Shown piece by piece: positions 8,538 to 15,591 of a stretch of 19,947 nt of DNA (within the stretch, counting starts at the first letter, position 1; each line of letters opens with the position of its first letter). A program made the translations under genes and the position numbers. The DNA is taken from the NCBI GenBank assembly GCA_964537965.1, contig CAZIDB010000073.1, positions 1-19,947 on the forward strand. The letters run 5' to 3'. This stretch comes from SURF-24 sp964537965 (lineage in GTDB: Bacteria; Bacteroidota; Ignavibacteria; Ignavibacteriales; SURF-24). The notes under the pieces are model-generated. The model was not told the origin of the DNA. It did no database searches and saw only the letters and a program-made list of their open reading frames with translations.

Positions 8538-9523
8538 AAAATATTATTTTTACCTGCGGCGACGTTAACGGCATTGGCCCGGAGATAGTTATTAAGACTA
8601 TCAGCAATATTTTTGATCCAGCTAAATATAAACTCAATTTCCTTTGTCCTAAAAAAGTATTTATTGATACCGCAAGGAATGTTGGAGTTTCTTTTCCATT
8701 CGAAATAAATAAATCACTCGATTTCAAAGAGAGTGAAATTGTATCGATTGTTTCTTTCTCGGATGCTCACTTGGAACCGGGTATTCCAACAAAAAAATCC
8801 GGCGAAGTTTCATACAAAGCCGTTGAAGCTGCTTTTAAAGCTGCCTGGAAAGATAAAGCCGATGCAATAGTAACTGCTCCAATTTCAAAGAAAGCGTTTC
8901 AGTTAGCAGGAATTAAATTTAAAGGACACACTGAGATGTTAGCTAAGTGGAGCAAAGTATCAAACTACATGATGATGTTTCATTCCAAACATCTTATGTG
9001 CGGATTGGTAACTATTCATGAACCGATTGAGTCAATTCCAAAAATACTAACACAGAAAAAACTTGAAACAGCCATTAAAATAACAGTTGAAAGTTTGAGC
9101 AAAGATTTCGGCATTAAAGAACCTAAGATAGCTGTACTTGGTTTGAATCCCCATGCAGGTGAAGAAGGAATAATCGGTAAAGAAGAAATTAAAGTTATAA
9201 AACCTGTCATACTTAAATCCGATTATAAAAATTATCTTTCCGGTCCTTTTGTACCCGATGCATTTTTTGCAAACAAATTATACAAGAAATTTGATTTTGT
9301 TTTGGGAATGTACCACGACCAGGTTTTAATTCCTTTTAAACTTATGAACTTTAATACCGGCGTTAATTTTACAGCAGGTTTACCTGTTATAAGAACTTCG
9401 CCGGATCACGGCACTGCGTTCGATATTGCTCAAATGGGCATTGCAGATTCCGGCAGTATGATTCAGGCTTTTTACTTAGCAGATAAGATTATTGATAACA
9501 GAAGAAACTTAAGTGAAAGATAA
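8534..9523 (+). CDS. pdxA: 4-hydroxythreonine-4-phosphate dehydrogenase
   Basis: NAD- and metal-dependent enzyme of the deoxyxylulose-5-phosphate-dependent route to pyridoxal phosphate. The start GDVNGIGPEI is typical. The substrate pair His132-Thr133 (GHTEM) and the metal-binding histidines at 162 (IHEP), 207 (NPHAGE) and 261 (YHDQ) are all in place, as is RTSPDHGTAFDIA. 329 residues is full length. It overlaps the GWxTD gene by four bases and the methyltransferase by eleven. PLP is the cofactor of alanine racemase at the start of the window, but the two genes are in separate operons and no functional link is shown. Confidence 0.96.
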   Translation: MKNIIFTCGDVNGIGPEIVIKTISNIFDPAKYKLNFLCPKKVFIDTARNVGVSFPFEINKSLDFKESEIVSIVSFSDAHLEPGIPTKKSGEVSYKAVEAAFKAAWKDKADAIVTAPISKKAFQLAGIKFKGHTEMLAKWSKVSNYMMMFHSKHLMCGLVTIHEPIESIPKILTQKKLETAIKITVESLSKDFGIKEPKIAVLGLNPHAGEEGIIGKEEIKVIKPVILKSDYKNYLSGPFVPDAFFANKLYKKFDFVLGMYHDQVLIPFKLMNFNTGVNFTAGLPVIRTSPDHGTAFDIAQMGIADSGSMIQAFYLADKIIDNRRNLSER

Positions 9524-10247
9524 ACTCTATTCTGTTATCGCTCCAATCTATCCTAAATTAATGAATCATGTAAATTACAAACTTTGGGCAGATTACTATA
9601 AAGATATCCTTAAGGTAAAATTAACAAAGAATAGTAACATTCTTGAACTGGCTTCGGGCAATTGCGAACTTTCCAGATACATCAGGAAATATTTCCCTTC
9701 AATTATACTTACTGATATTTCAATCGAGATGCTGAAAATATCTGAAAAAAATAATCTCAAGAAAGTTTGCTGCGATATGACAGCCTTGCCGTTCCAATGT
9801 AAATTTGATGCAGTCATTTCAGCTTTCGACAGCGTTAATTACCTGCTTACTAAAAAATCACTCGAGAAATTATTTAAAGGAGTTTATGCGTTACTTGGTG
9901 ATAACGGAATTTTTACTTTTGATGTTAGTCTTGAAAAGAACAGCCTGAAGAGTGAAAGGTTTCTTAACAGAAAAGGGAATTATAACAATATAAAGTATAT
10001 ACAAAGAAGCAAATTTGATTCTGAAAAAAGAATTCACTTTAATAAATTTGAGTTGACATTTCCGGATGGAAGAGTTGAAAAAGAGATTCACAGACAAAGA
10101 ATCTATCCGGTTGAAATTTATTTTGAGCTTTTAAGCAATTGCGGTTTTATAATTCAGAACTGTTATGATGCGTTCTCTTTTAATGATGCTGACGAGAAAT
10201 CAATCCGGGTTCAATTTGTTACAATTAAAGGTAAAAGAAATGCTTAG
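9513..10247 (+). CDS. Class I SAM-dependent methyltransferase
   Basis: 244-residue Rossmann-fold methyltransferase. The SAM-binding motif I is ILELASGNC at residues 43-51, with the acidic residue after strand beta-2 in LTDISIEML and a motif IV-like AVISAFDSVNYL. The C-terminal half has beta strands typical of small-molecule or lipid methyltransferases, but no substrate can be named. The start is GTG at 9513, within the end of pdxA (11-nt overlap), and the gene ends inside the start of ftsE (8-nt overlap), so it is firmly in the operon. Confidence 0.88.
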   Translation: MKDKLYSVIAPIYPKLMNHVNYKLWADYYKDILKVKLTKNSNILELASGNCELSRYIRKYFPSIILTDISIEMLKISEKNNLKKVCCDMTALPFQCKFDAVISAFDSVNYLLTKKSLEKLFKGVYALLGDNGIFTFDVSLEKNSLKSERFLNRKGNYNNIKYIQRSKFDSEKRIHFNKFELTFPDGRVEKEIHRQRIYPVEIYFELLSNCGFIIQNCYDAFSFNDADEKSIRVQFVTIKGKRNA

Positions 10248-10920
10248 TTTCAATAATGTTTCTTTCAGTTATACTAACCAGCCGGTGTTAAATGACCTGA
10301 ATCTCAGCTTTGAACAGGGAGAGTTTGTATTTCTGATCGGTAAAAGCGGCTCAGGTAAAAGCACTTTGCTTCAATTAATTTATATGAATTTGTTTCCGCA
10401 GAGCGGTAATGTGCAGGTATTTGATTATGATTCAACATCAATCAGAAAAAAAGATTTACCTGACCTCAGGAAGAAACTTGGTATTGTGTTCCAGGATTTT
10501 AAATTGTTACCTGACAGAAATGTTTATGAGAATTTAGCCTTTGTACTTGAAGTAACCGGTACAGGTAAAAGAGAAATAAAGAAAAGAATTTATACTGCGC
10601 TTTCTGCTGTCGGGTTATCACACAAGCAAAAAAATATGCCGGATGAATTAAGTGGCGGCGAACAACAGAGAGTATCAATTGCGAGGGCAATTGTTAACGA
10701 ACCTAAATTAATTTTAGCAGATGAGCCAACCGGGAATCTCGACCCTGAAACTTCTCTTGAAATCCTTGAGATTCTTAAGAAGATAAATTCCAGAGGAACA
10801 TCAGTAATTCTTGCGACTCATAATTATGAACTTGTAAGAAAATTTAATGCAAGAATAGTCAAACTTGAAAATGGAAAAGCGTATAAAGTAGTAATCAGGC
10901 AGTCACAGAATAATAAATAG
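10240..10920 (+). CDS. ftsE: FtsE-like cell-division ABC transporter ATPase
   Basis: Membrane-associated ATPase; in known systems FtsE with the membrane protein FtsX controls peptidoglycan hydrolases at division. Walker A GKSGSGKS starts at residue 34, signature LSGGEQQR is at 137-144, Walker B LILADEP at 157-163 and the H-loop histidine is 194. The segment GIVFQDFKLLPDRNVYEN is diagnostic for FtsE among ABC ATPases. The frame is open back to 10165, but I chose the ATG at 10240: it gives a 226-residue protein beginning MLSFNNVSFSY like the family, and the upstream part only reads through the methyltransferase. No ftsX is adjacent; a terminator follows at once. Confidence 0.88.
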   Translation: MLSFNNVSFSYTNQPVLNDLNLSFEQGEFVFLIGKSGSGKSTLLQLIYMNLFPQSGNVQVFDYDSTSIRKKDLPDLRKKLGIVFQDFKLLPDRNVYENLAFVLEVTGTGKREIKKRIYTALSAVGLSHKQKNMPDELSGGEQQRVSIARAIVNEPKLILADEPTGNLDPETSLEILEILKKINSRGTSVILATHNYELVRKFNARIVKLENGKAYKVVIRQSQNNK

Positions 10921-10922
10921 AA

Positions 10923-10945
10923 ATGGGGCAAACAGGTTGCCCCAT
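10923..10945. terminator. Bidirectional intrinsic terminator between ftsE and adk
   Basis: Perfect 9-bp GC-containing stem ATGGGGCAA / TTGCCCCAT with the 5-nt loop ACAGG. It starts two bases after the ftsE stop and ends five bases before the adk stop (minus strand). Both sides are T-rich in the sense of the approaching transcript (TAATTCTTATTTTA on plus, TTTCTATTTATTATT on minus), so it can end both convergent operons. Confidence 0.85.
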
Positions 10946-10950
10946 AATTC

Positions 10951-11592
10951 TTATTTTATTTTACCAACCAACTCTTCAGCAACCATGTTAACCGGTTGAT
11001 CCCCGTTAACAAAAGTTAACTTACCTTTGCTTTTATAATAATCCAGAACAGGTTCAGTTTGTGCATGAAAAACATTAAGTCTGTTTCTAATTACATCTTC
11101 CTCGTCATCTTTACGCTTATATAAACTTTCTGCGGCACCGCATTTGGGGCAGGTAGTTTTTCCTTCAACTTCACTTAAGGTAAAAATAGTACCACATACT
11201 TTGCAGGCAAGACGATTGGACAAACGCTGTATAATCAATTCATCATCAACTGTAATTGCCAGATAATATTCATCGTCAGATTTAAGTGATTGAAATATTT
11301 CATCAAGAAGTTTAGCCTGATCCAAGGTACGTGGGTAACCATCAAGAATAAATCCTTTCTCGCATTCCTTACCTGATAAAACTTCCTTTATAAGATCAGC
11401 CATAAGGTCATCAGGAACAAGATAACCGGATTCAACTATTTCTTTAGCCTTCAGACCAAGAACAGTCTGATTCTTAATTGCGCTTCTTAATATATCCCCG
11501 GTTGATATGTGAGGTACTGCTAATTTATCAGCAAGTATTTTTGCCTGTGTACCTTTACCTACGCCGGGTGCACCAAACATTACTATTCGCAT
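10951..11592 (-). CDS. adk: Adenylate kinase, zinc-lid type
   Basis: Converts ATP + AMP to 2 ADP in the cytoplasm. P-loop GAPGVGKGT at residues 7-15, AMP-binding TGDILR at 31-36 and GYPRTLDQA at 85-93. The lid carries four cysteines at 130, 133, 148 and 151 (CKVCG...CPKCG), the zinc-binding form common in Gram-positives and several other phyla. 213 residues is the normal long form. Start ATG at 11592. It has its own promoter 25-55 nt upstream and is also downstream of the metallophosphatase gene on the same strand. Confidence 0.97.
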   Translation of the reverse strand: MRIVMFGAPGVGKGTQAKILADKLAVPHISTGDILRSAIKNQTVLGLKAKEIVESGYLVPDDLMADLIKEVLSGKECEKGFILDGYPRTLDQAKLLDEIFQSLKSDDEYYLAITVDDELIIQRLSNRLACKVCGTIFTLSEVEGKTTCPKCGAAESLYKRKDDEEDVIRNRLNVFHAQTEPVLDYYKSKGKLTFVNGDQPVNMVAEELVGKIK

Positions 11593-11616
11593 TGTTAATC
11601 CTATAAATTTTTAAAT

Positions 11617-11647
11617 CAAAATTATGTTCAAAATCGCTTTGAAGCAA
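11617..11647 (-). promoter_or_regulatory. Candidate promoter for adk
   Basis: On the minus strand: TTGCTT (plus 11642-11647), then TAATTTTG (plus 11617-11624), with exactly 20 nt between TTG and TAATTTTG. This fits both a sigma70-like reading (TTGCTT-N17-TAATTT) and the Bacteroidota consensus (TTG-N20-TAnnTTTG). Transcription would start near 11610, giving a leader of about 18 nt before the ATG. Confidence 0.6.
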
Positions 11648-11678
11648 GAAAATTATGACTGTACAGTGAATCAAGTTA

Positions 11679-13529
11679 TTATTTAAATGTAAGAGAAACT
11701 ATCTTTCCATCCATATCGCATACAAGAATGTTATTATTGCTAACAGGGGTAATTTTATTTATTGAAGTAACCCCTGTTTTGTACATCCAAATTAATTTAC
11801 CATCCTTTGCATTCATGCAATAAACTATTCCGTTTCGTGTACCAAAGAAAATTTTACCCTTTTGCTCTATAATACTGCCCGGATTAAAATCATAGGTGTA
11901 ATTAGCAGCAGTAATCCACTTTTCTTTTAATTGATTTGCTGACGGATCAATTGCAAAAACGGAATCATTCATTGTTCTTGAGAATATAGTTTTTCCATCT
12001 TTTGAAATTCCGATTGATTCTCTCACTTGGTGTTTATTGGAACGCCAGACAATGTCGCCTGTCTTTTCATCTAAAGCTGTCATAACTCTATCCGGTGCAA
12101 CAATAAAAACTTTGCCATTTGAGGCAACAGGTTCACAGGCAGCAGGGGAGTATAGTTCTTCAGTCCTTCCGTTGTTCCATTTCCATTTAAAATCACCATT
12201 GGATTTATCTAATGCATATAAATAAGAATCCCACGCTCCGAAAATTATTTTATCCTTTGTCAGTAAGGGTTTGGTTTCAACAAAACCATTCAAACCAGTA
12301 AAATCCCATAATGAAGTTCCGGATGCAAGGTCAATGGCATGAAAAACATAATCACCTGAGGCGGTATAAACATAATTTTTTTCAATTACAGGTGAATTAA
12401 GTATTGGTCCGCTTGCGTTGTACTTCCAGATGAGTTTGCCATTATTCTTATTGAGGCAGTATAAACTCGAATCAGTACAGCCAAACACAACGAAACCTTT
12501 CGAGATCTCAGGAGTTGAAAAGATTTTTCCATTAACTTTAAATGTCCATGTGGTTTTACCGGTTTTGATATTATAAGCATTAAACTCACCGCCGCTATTG
12601 CCAATAAAAGCAGTGTTTCCTGAAATTCCGAATGATGAAGTAATTAAATAATCCTCCTGTTTACTCCATTTGATTTTTACATTGGGATATTTCTTATTGA
12701 TTGAGAAATCCGGGCGAACGTATCTGGTTGTATCCGAAGAGAAATCAATTTTATTAAGTTTAAACGAAGACCAGGCTTCTTTCATTTCTGATGATGGATT
12801 CTTCTCATAAAAATAAATTGAATCGTTTTTTATCATCACAATGTTATAACCACCCGGCGCATCCTTACTTCTCAGATTTGATCTTCCCATAATTCCGGGA
12901 ATTCCTTCAAATGAAAAATTTCTGTTAGCATGGCCGTGTCCGCACAAAATCAATTGAGTATTAGCTTTTTTAAGAAGATCAATAACTTCATACCAGTTCG
13001 TAATTGATTGATCCATAGGATAATGACTTATGAATATTACGGGTTTGTCCTTGGAAGTTTTATCGATAATTTGTTCAAGCCATCTTACATCTTCAGGTGC
13101 AAAATGACCCTCTGCCATTCTCATAAACGGTCCCTGGTGCAATCCGATAAACAGATATTTATCTGCTTCAAAAACAAACCTGTCATTACCAAAAGTTTTA
13201 ATAACCTGTGTACCGCCTGATTCTGACCATTTTGTATCATGGTTGCCGGGAATTATGTAATACGGTTTATTGAGGCTGTCTAGAATTTTCTTCGCTTTAT
13301 TTAGGTCGTATGTTCTGCCGGTTTGGGAGATATCACCGGAATGAATTATAAAGTCGATATCATTTAGTTTGTTAATGTCCGTAACTGATAAAGATAAATC
13401 TGCAGCTCCGCTTGAATTGCCAACGTGTGTATCGCTTAACCAGGCAAATTTAATTGGTTTCGGCTGTCCAGATACATCGATTGAAACAATGATTAACAGG
13501 AACAATAAGGTTATCTGAAATTTTTTCAT
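11679..13529 (-). CDS. Secreted calcineurin-like metallophosphatase with PQQ-type beta-propeller
   Basis: 616-residue two-domain protein. A signal peptide (residues 1-22) suggests export. The metallophosphatase domain (about 25-260) has all di-metal motifs: SDTH (Asp33, His35), HSGD (Asp66), GNHD (97-99), ISHYP (His169) and GHGH (198-200). The C-terminal half (about 290-616) holds repeated strands such as GKTTWTFKV, GKLIWKYN and GDIVWRSN, the Trp-containing PQQ/BamB-like propeller repeat. Substrate unknown. The frame extends to an ATG at 13565, but I chose 13529: it starts exactly with the signal peptide, and the 13565 ATG would sit inside the promoter at 13559-13589. Confidence 0.88.
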   Translation of the reverse strand: MKKFQITLLFLLIIVSIDVSGQPKPIKFAWLSDTHVGNSSGAADLSLSVTDINKLNDIDFIIHSGDISQTGRTYDLNKAKKILDSLNKPYYIIPGNHDTKWSESGGTQVIKTFGNDRFVFEADKYLFIGLHQGPFMRMAEGHFAPEDVRWLEQIIDKTSKDKPVIFISHYPMDQSITNWYEVIDLLKKANTQLILCGHGHANRNFSFEGIPGIMGRSNLRSKDAPGGYNIVMIKNDSIYFYEKNPSSEMKEAWSSFKLNKIDFSSDTTRYVRPDFSINKKYPNVKIKWSKQEDYLITSSFGISGNTAFIGNSGGEFNAYNIKTGKTTWTFKVNGKIFSTPEISKGFVVFGCTDSSLYCLNKNNGKLIWKYNASGPILNSPVIEKNYVYTASGDYVFHAIDLASGTSLWDFTGLNGFVETKPLLTKDKIIFGAWDSYLYALDKSNGDFKWKWNNGRTEELYSPAACEPVASNGKVFIVAPDRVMTALDEKTGDIVWRSNKHQVRESIGISKDGKTIFSRTMNDSVFAIDPSANQLKEKWITAANYTYDFNPGSIIEQKGKIFFGTRNGIVYCMNAKDGKLIWMYKTGVTSINKITPVSNNNILVCDMDGKIVSLTFK

Positions 13530-13558
13530 TTCTCTACACAATTTATTTAAACGCGTCC

Positions 13559-13589
13559 GAAACATATTAAGTTATACTGAACTTATCAA
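13559..13589 (-). promoter_or_regulatory. Candidate promoter for the metallophosphatase gene
   Basis: Minus strand TTG (plus 13587-13589), 20 nt, then TATGTTTC (plus 13559-13566), one base from TAnnTTTG. The start of transcription would be near 13552, 23 nt before the chosen ATG. It lies back to back with the plus-strand promoter at 13591-13621, with a single base between the two TTG elements. Confidence 0.5.
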
Positions 13590-13590
13590 A

Positions 13591-13621
13591 TTGAAACTCT
13601 TGGCAGTTTATATTATATTTG
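13591..13621 (+). promoter_or_regulatory. Candidate promoter for the tRNA-Arg cluster
   Basis: TTG at 13591-13593, a 20-nt spacer, then TATATTTG at 13614-13621, a full match to the Bacteroidota -33/-7 consensus. Transcription would start near 13628 and run through the tRNA-derived pieces into the intact tRNA at 13834. Its distance from the tRNA is uncertain because of the 100-N gap. Confidence 0.55.
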
Positions 13622-13646
13622 CAATTGATTTTATACTTTATTACAT

Positions 13647-13665
13647 GCACCTGTGGCTTCCCGAC
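13647..13665 (+). repeat. tRNA-Arg 5' fragment cut by the assembly gap
   Basis: GCACCTGTGGCT, identical to the first 12 bases of the intact tRNA-Arg at 13834, followed by TCCCGAC, the left arm of the D-loop hairpin. The sequence then enters the N gap. The same 20 bases (with the preceding T) restart right after the gap, so this may be one copy displayed twice rather than a separate unit. Confidence 0.7.
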
Positions 13666-13765
13666 NNNNNNNNNNNNNNNNNNNNNNNNNNNNNNNNNNN
13701 NNNNNNNNNNNNNNNNNNNNNNNNNNNNNNNNNNNNNNNNNNNNNNNNNNNNNNNNNNNNNNNNN
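13666..13765. other. Assembly gap of 100 N
   Basis: Exactly 100 N, the usual placeholder for a gap of unknown size. Both edges carry the same 20-bp sequence (13646-13665 and 13766-13785), so the real gap may be zero or negative (two contigs that overlap in a repeat) or may hide further tRNA-like units. Any reading frame spanning it is artificial. Confidence 0.97.
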
Positions 13766-13766
13766 T

Positions 13767-13816
13767 GCACCTGTGGCTTCCCGACTAAGTCGGGAGATAG
13801 AGCATCTGAATACGGA
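13767..13816 (+). repeat. tRNA-Arg 5' half with hairpin in the D-loop
   Basis: The first 12 bases match the intact tRNA-Arg. The tRNA hexamer CAATTG is replaced by the hairpin TCCCGACTAAGTCGGGA (13779-13795), then GATAGAGCATCTGA resumes and the similarity ends after the anticodon loop (AATACGGA instead of CTACGGA). An AT-rich 17-nt linker leads to the intact tRNA at 13834; it contains TATAAT at 13821-13826 without a matching -35 box. There is no 3' half, so it cannot be a functional tRNA. It could be a relic, a mobile repeat, or a structured leader of the tRNA transcript. Confidence 0.8.
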
Positions 13817-13833
13817 ATTTTATAATAGATATT

Positions 13834-13907
13834 GCACCTGTGGCTCAATTGGATAGAGCATCTGACTACGGATCAGAAGGTTCGGGGTTCGAATCCCTGC
13901 AGGTGCA
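13834..13907 (+). tRNA. tRNA-Arg (anticodon ACG)
   Basis: Complete 74-nt cloverleaf: acceptor GCACCTG/CAGGTGC (7 bp), D-stem GCTC/GAGC, anticodon stem TCTGA/TCAGA with loop CTACGGA (anticodon ACG, reading CGN after A34 deamination), a 5-nt variable loop, T-stem CGGGG/CCCTG (one G-U) with loop TTCGAAT, and discriminator A. CCA is not encoded. It is the only intact tRNA in a cluster of damaged copies and is followed by its own terminator at 13930. Confidence 0.97.
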
Positions 13908-13929
13908 CAAGTTTTAATGGATATTACTT

Positions 13930-13980
13930 AATGGAAGATTGTAAATGTTAAATGCATTTTTTTCTTCCATTTTTTTTCTT
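13930..13980 (+). terminator. Intrinsic terminator after tRNA-Arg
   Basis: Stem AATGGAAGA (13930-13938) pairs with TCTTCCATT (13963-13971), 9 bp with a 24-nt AT-rich loop, followed by TTTTTTTCTT. It lies 22 nt after the tRNA, the expected place for a tRNA transcript terminator. Confidence 0.75.
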
Positions 13981-14019
13981 ATAAATCTATAAAAGCACCT
14001 GTGGCTTCCCGACATAGTC

Positions 14020-15481
14020 GCATAGGCGTCAACCTAATTCAACTAATTTTTGAATAAAGTTTATTCTATCCTTTCTGGATTCGTATTTTGAATAATACAG
14101 TATTTGTTTTTTAGTAATTTGTTAAGCGTTCTATTGCAATAAATCGAAAGACAAATCTGCGAGATATTACTAACAATATACTGCATCATTTTTATCATAC
14201 TTATCTGGACTTCATCTTTTTTGTTTCTCTTTTTCTGTATCATCAAAGAATAATTGGAATAATAGTGAGCTTGAAATATCATAATAAATATCAACATACT
14301 GTAAATGTATGACTCTAACCTGATTTTGTTTGAATCATTAGGTACATCAATAATTCTGAAGTAACTCTTCCAACACTTAAATATTGTTTCTATTCGCCAC
14401 CGGATAAAATATAATTCAGCTATGTCTTTTATTTTAATTTTTTCTTCTGAAACATTTGTTATAAATAACTCCCATCCCAATAAGTATAGACTTTCTTTAC
14501 TCGGATTACATCTTCTATCCCTGTTCCTCTTTGATTTCCTTCTTCTTTCTGCAGCTACAGTTTGTTCTACCGGAATAGCTATCAATCTTGTTGGTAGTTT
14601 TTCTTCTGCACCTGCAAATACACTAATATCTAATTGCCCTCTTTTTTTAACATCTTAGCTAAATCTATTGGCTTTTCTTCTTCTTTGGATAGTATTACTA
14701 CGCCTTTTCTCATTCTGCTTACAAAATATATCCCGCCTTGATCCATTTCCTTGAATACTTTCAGAACAAAGTAACCTAAATCCCTTATTACTAAATCTCC
14801 TTTTTTTACTATCTCAAATATCTTTTCAGAGTAGCTCTGATCATTCTTTCTAAATGATGTTATCTCAAACCGGACAAAACTATTTTTTACAACATTATAA
14901 GCGGCTTGTATCTTTAATATGGCTTTCTTTGCTTCCTTATCCCAATAACCATTGCCAGGGTATTCTTTCCATAGTTTATCACTAAGTTTTATATGTGTGC
15001 TGTCTTCCAGTATCACATTCTTAAATCCTTTCAGCTTTTCTTTTGTCCCTTTTGTTAGCTTTTGGTTTATTTTTCTTTCTATAATGTATGACAATACTTT
15101 CCTTAAAAATATTACTTGTTCCGGCTGCATTCTTTTTTGTAACGCTTGTTTTGATACTGTGCCATTTATTAGTAATCCGATTTTATTTGCCCAATCTTTA
15201 TATGAATTTTTCCCCGGGCAGAATACCATCATAAAAAAACCTACAAGCAAATCTCTGGGCTTAATTTTTTTTGCCTTCCTCTTGCTAAAGCCACTTTCCT
15301 TCGATAGTTTGGTTATAGGTATTGTTCTTAAACTTTGTTCTATTATTGTTGCATCTTTCTTTTTTGTCTTTTTGCTGTTTGTTTTCATTGATTAGTTCAT
15401 TTTTGTTCGGAAAACTCAAATTTACTACTCTTGTTACAAACAGCAATATTTTTTCCCTCTTTCTTATGTTGACGTCTATGC
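14020..15481. mobile_element. IS4-family insertion sequence, 1462 bp
   Basis: Ends are inverted repeats: GCATAGGCGTCAAC (14020-14033) and GTTGACGTCTATGC (15468-15481), 13 of 14 bases complementary. It is flanked by GACATAGTC at 14011-14019 and 15482-15490, read here as a 9-bp target duplication. Because the target is itself nearly palindromic, the boundary is ambiguous: longer inverted repeats with a duplication of 7, 5 or 3 bp (ATA) fit equally well. The element carries one minus-strand transposase gene in two frames. It sits exactly in the hairpin that interrupts the D-loop of the second tRNA-Arg copy. Confidence 0.9.
14061..15388 (-). CDS. IS4-family DDE transposase in two frames (-1 shift at A7)
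   Basis: The upstream frame (15388 to 14630, 252 residues) holds the first two catalytic aspartates: Asp129 in VILEDSTHIK and Asp203 in GDLVIRDLGYF. The downstream frame (to 14061) holds the third in the perfect IS4 signature Y-x2-R-x3-E-x6-K, seen as YFIRWRIETIFKCWK. At the junction, minus strand TTA AAA AAA GAG (A7 run at plus 14642-14648), a -1 shift gives TTA AAA AAA AGA GGG CAA and continues as RGQLDISVFAGAEEKLPTR, normal transposase sequence. The fused product would be about 442 residues, full length for the family. The shift may be programmed (A AAA AAA is a slippery heptamer) or a disabling one-base loss in a homopolymer. No clear downstream hairpin is visible. The ORF starting at TTG 14585 is only the visible part of the second frame. 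Confidence 0.88.
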
Positions 15482-15591
15482 GACATAGTCGGGAGATAGA
15501 GCATCTGACTACGGATCAGAAGGTTCGGGGTTCTGCCAAAGGCATCCCTATGGGAGAATCCCTGCAGGTGCACAAGTTTTTAAGGAAGATG

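Larger units (their letters stand above)
13995..15572 (+). pseudogene. Second tRNA-Arg(ACG) copy, broken by two hairpin insertions and an IS
   Basis: When the IS (14020-15481) and one copy of its target duplication are removed, a whole tRNA-Arg remains, with the same acceptor, anticodon and T-stem sequence as the intact gene and the same 3' flank CACAAGTTTT. Two foreign segments interrupt it. In the D-loop, CAATTG is replaced by the hairpin TCCCGACATAGTCGGGA. In the T-loop, 22 nt at 15534-15555 are inserted between TTC and GAATCC and form two small hairpins (TGCC-AAA-GGCA and TCCC-TAT-GGGA). Outside these insertions I see no substitution relative to the intact gene, so the copy is young or was homogenised. 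With the IS present it is certainly non-functional. Confidence 0.85.

Noticed and set aside
10165..10239. N-terminal extension of ftsE
   Set aside because: It overlaps the methyltransferase by more than 80 bases, and the extra residues do not fit the ABC-ATPase start; ATG 10240 gives a typical N-terminus.
13767..13816. Functional tRNA upstream of the intact tRNA-Arg
   Set aside because: It lacks the 3' half of the anticodon stem, the T-arm and the 3' acceptor strand.
13821..13826. TATAAT as a private promoter of the tRNA-Arg
   Set aside because: It is 8 bases before the mature 5' end and has no -35 or TTG element at a suitable distance; chance is likely in such AT-rich sequence.
13567..13856. 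Open frames running through the N gap on both strands
   Set aside because: They exist only because N codons are translated as X; the sequence is tRNA and tRNA-derived.
14952..15395. 147-codon plus-strand ORF in the IS
   Set aside because: It is the low-complexity hydrophobic antisense shadow of the Lys-rich transposase N-terminus.
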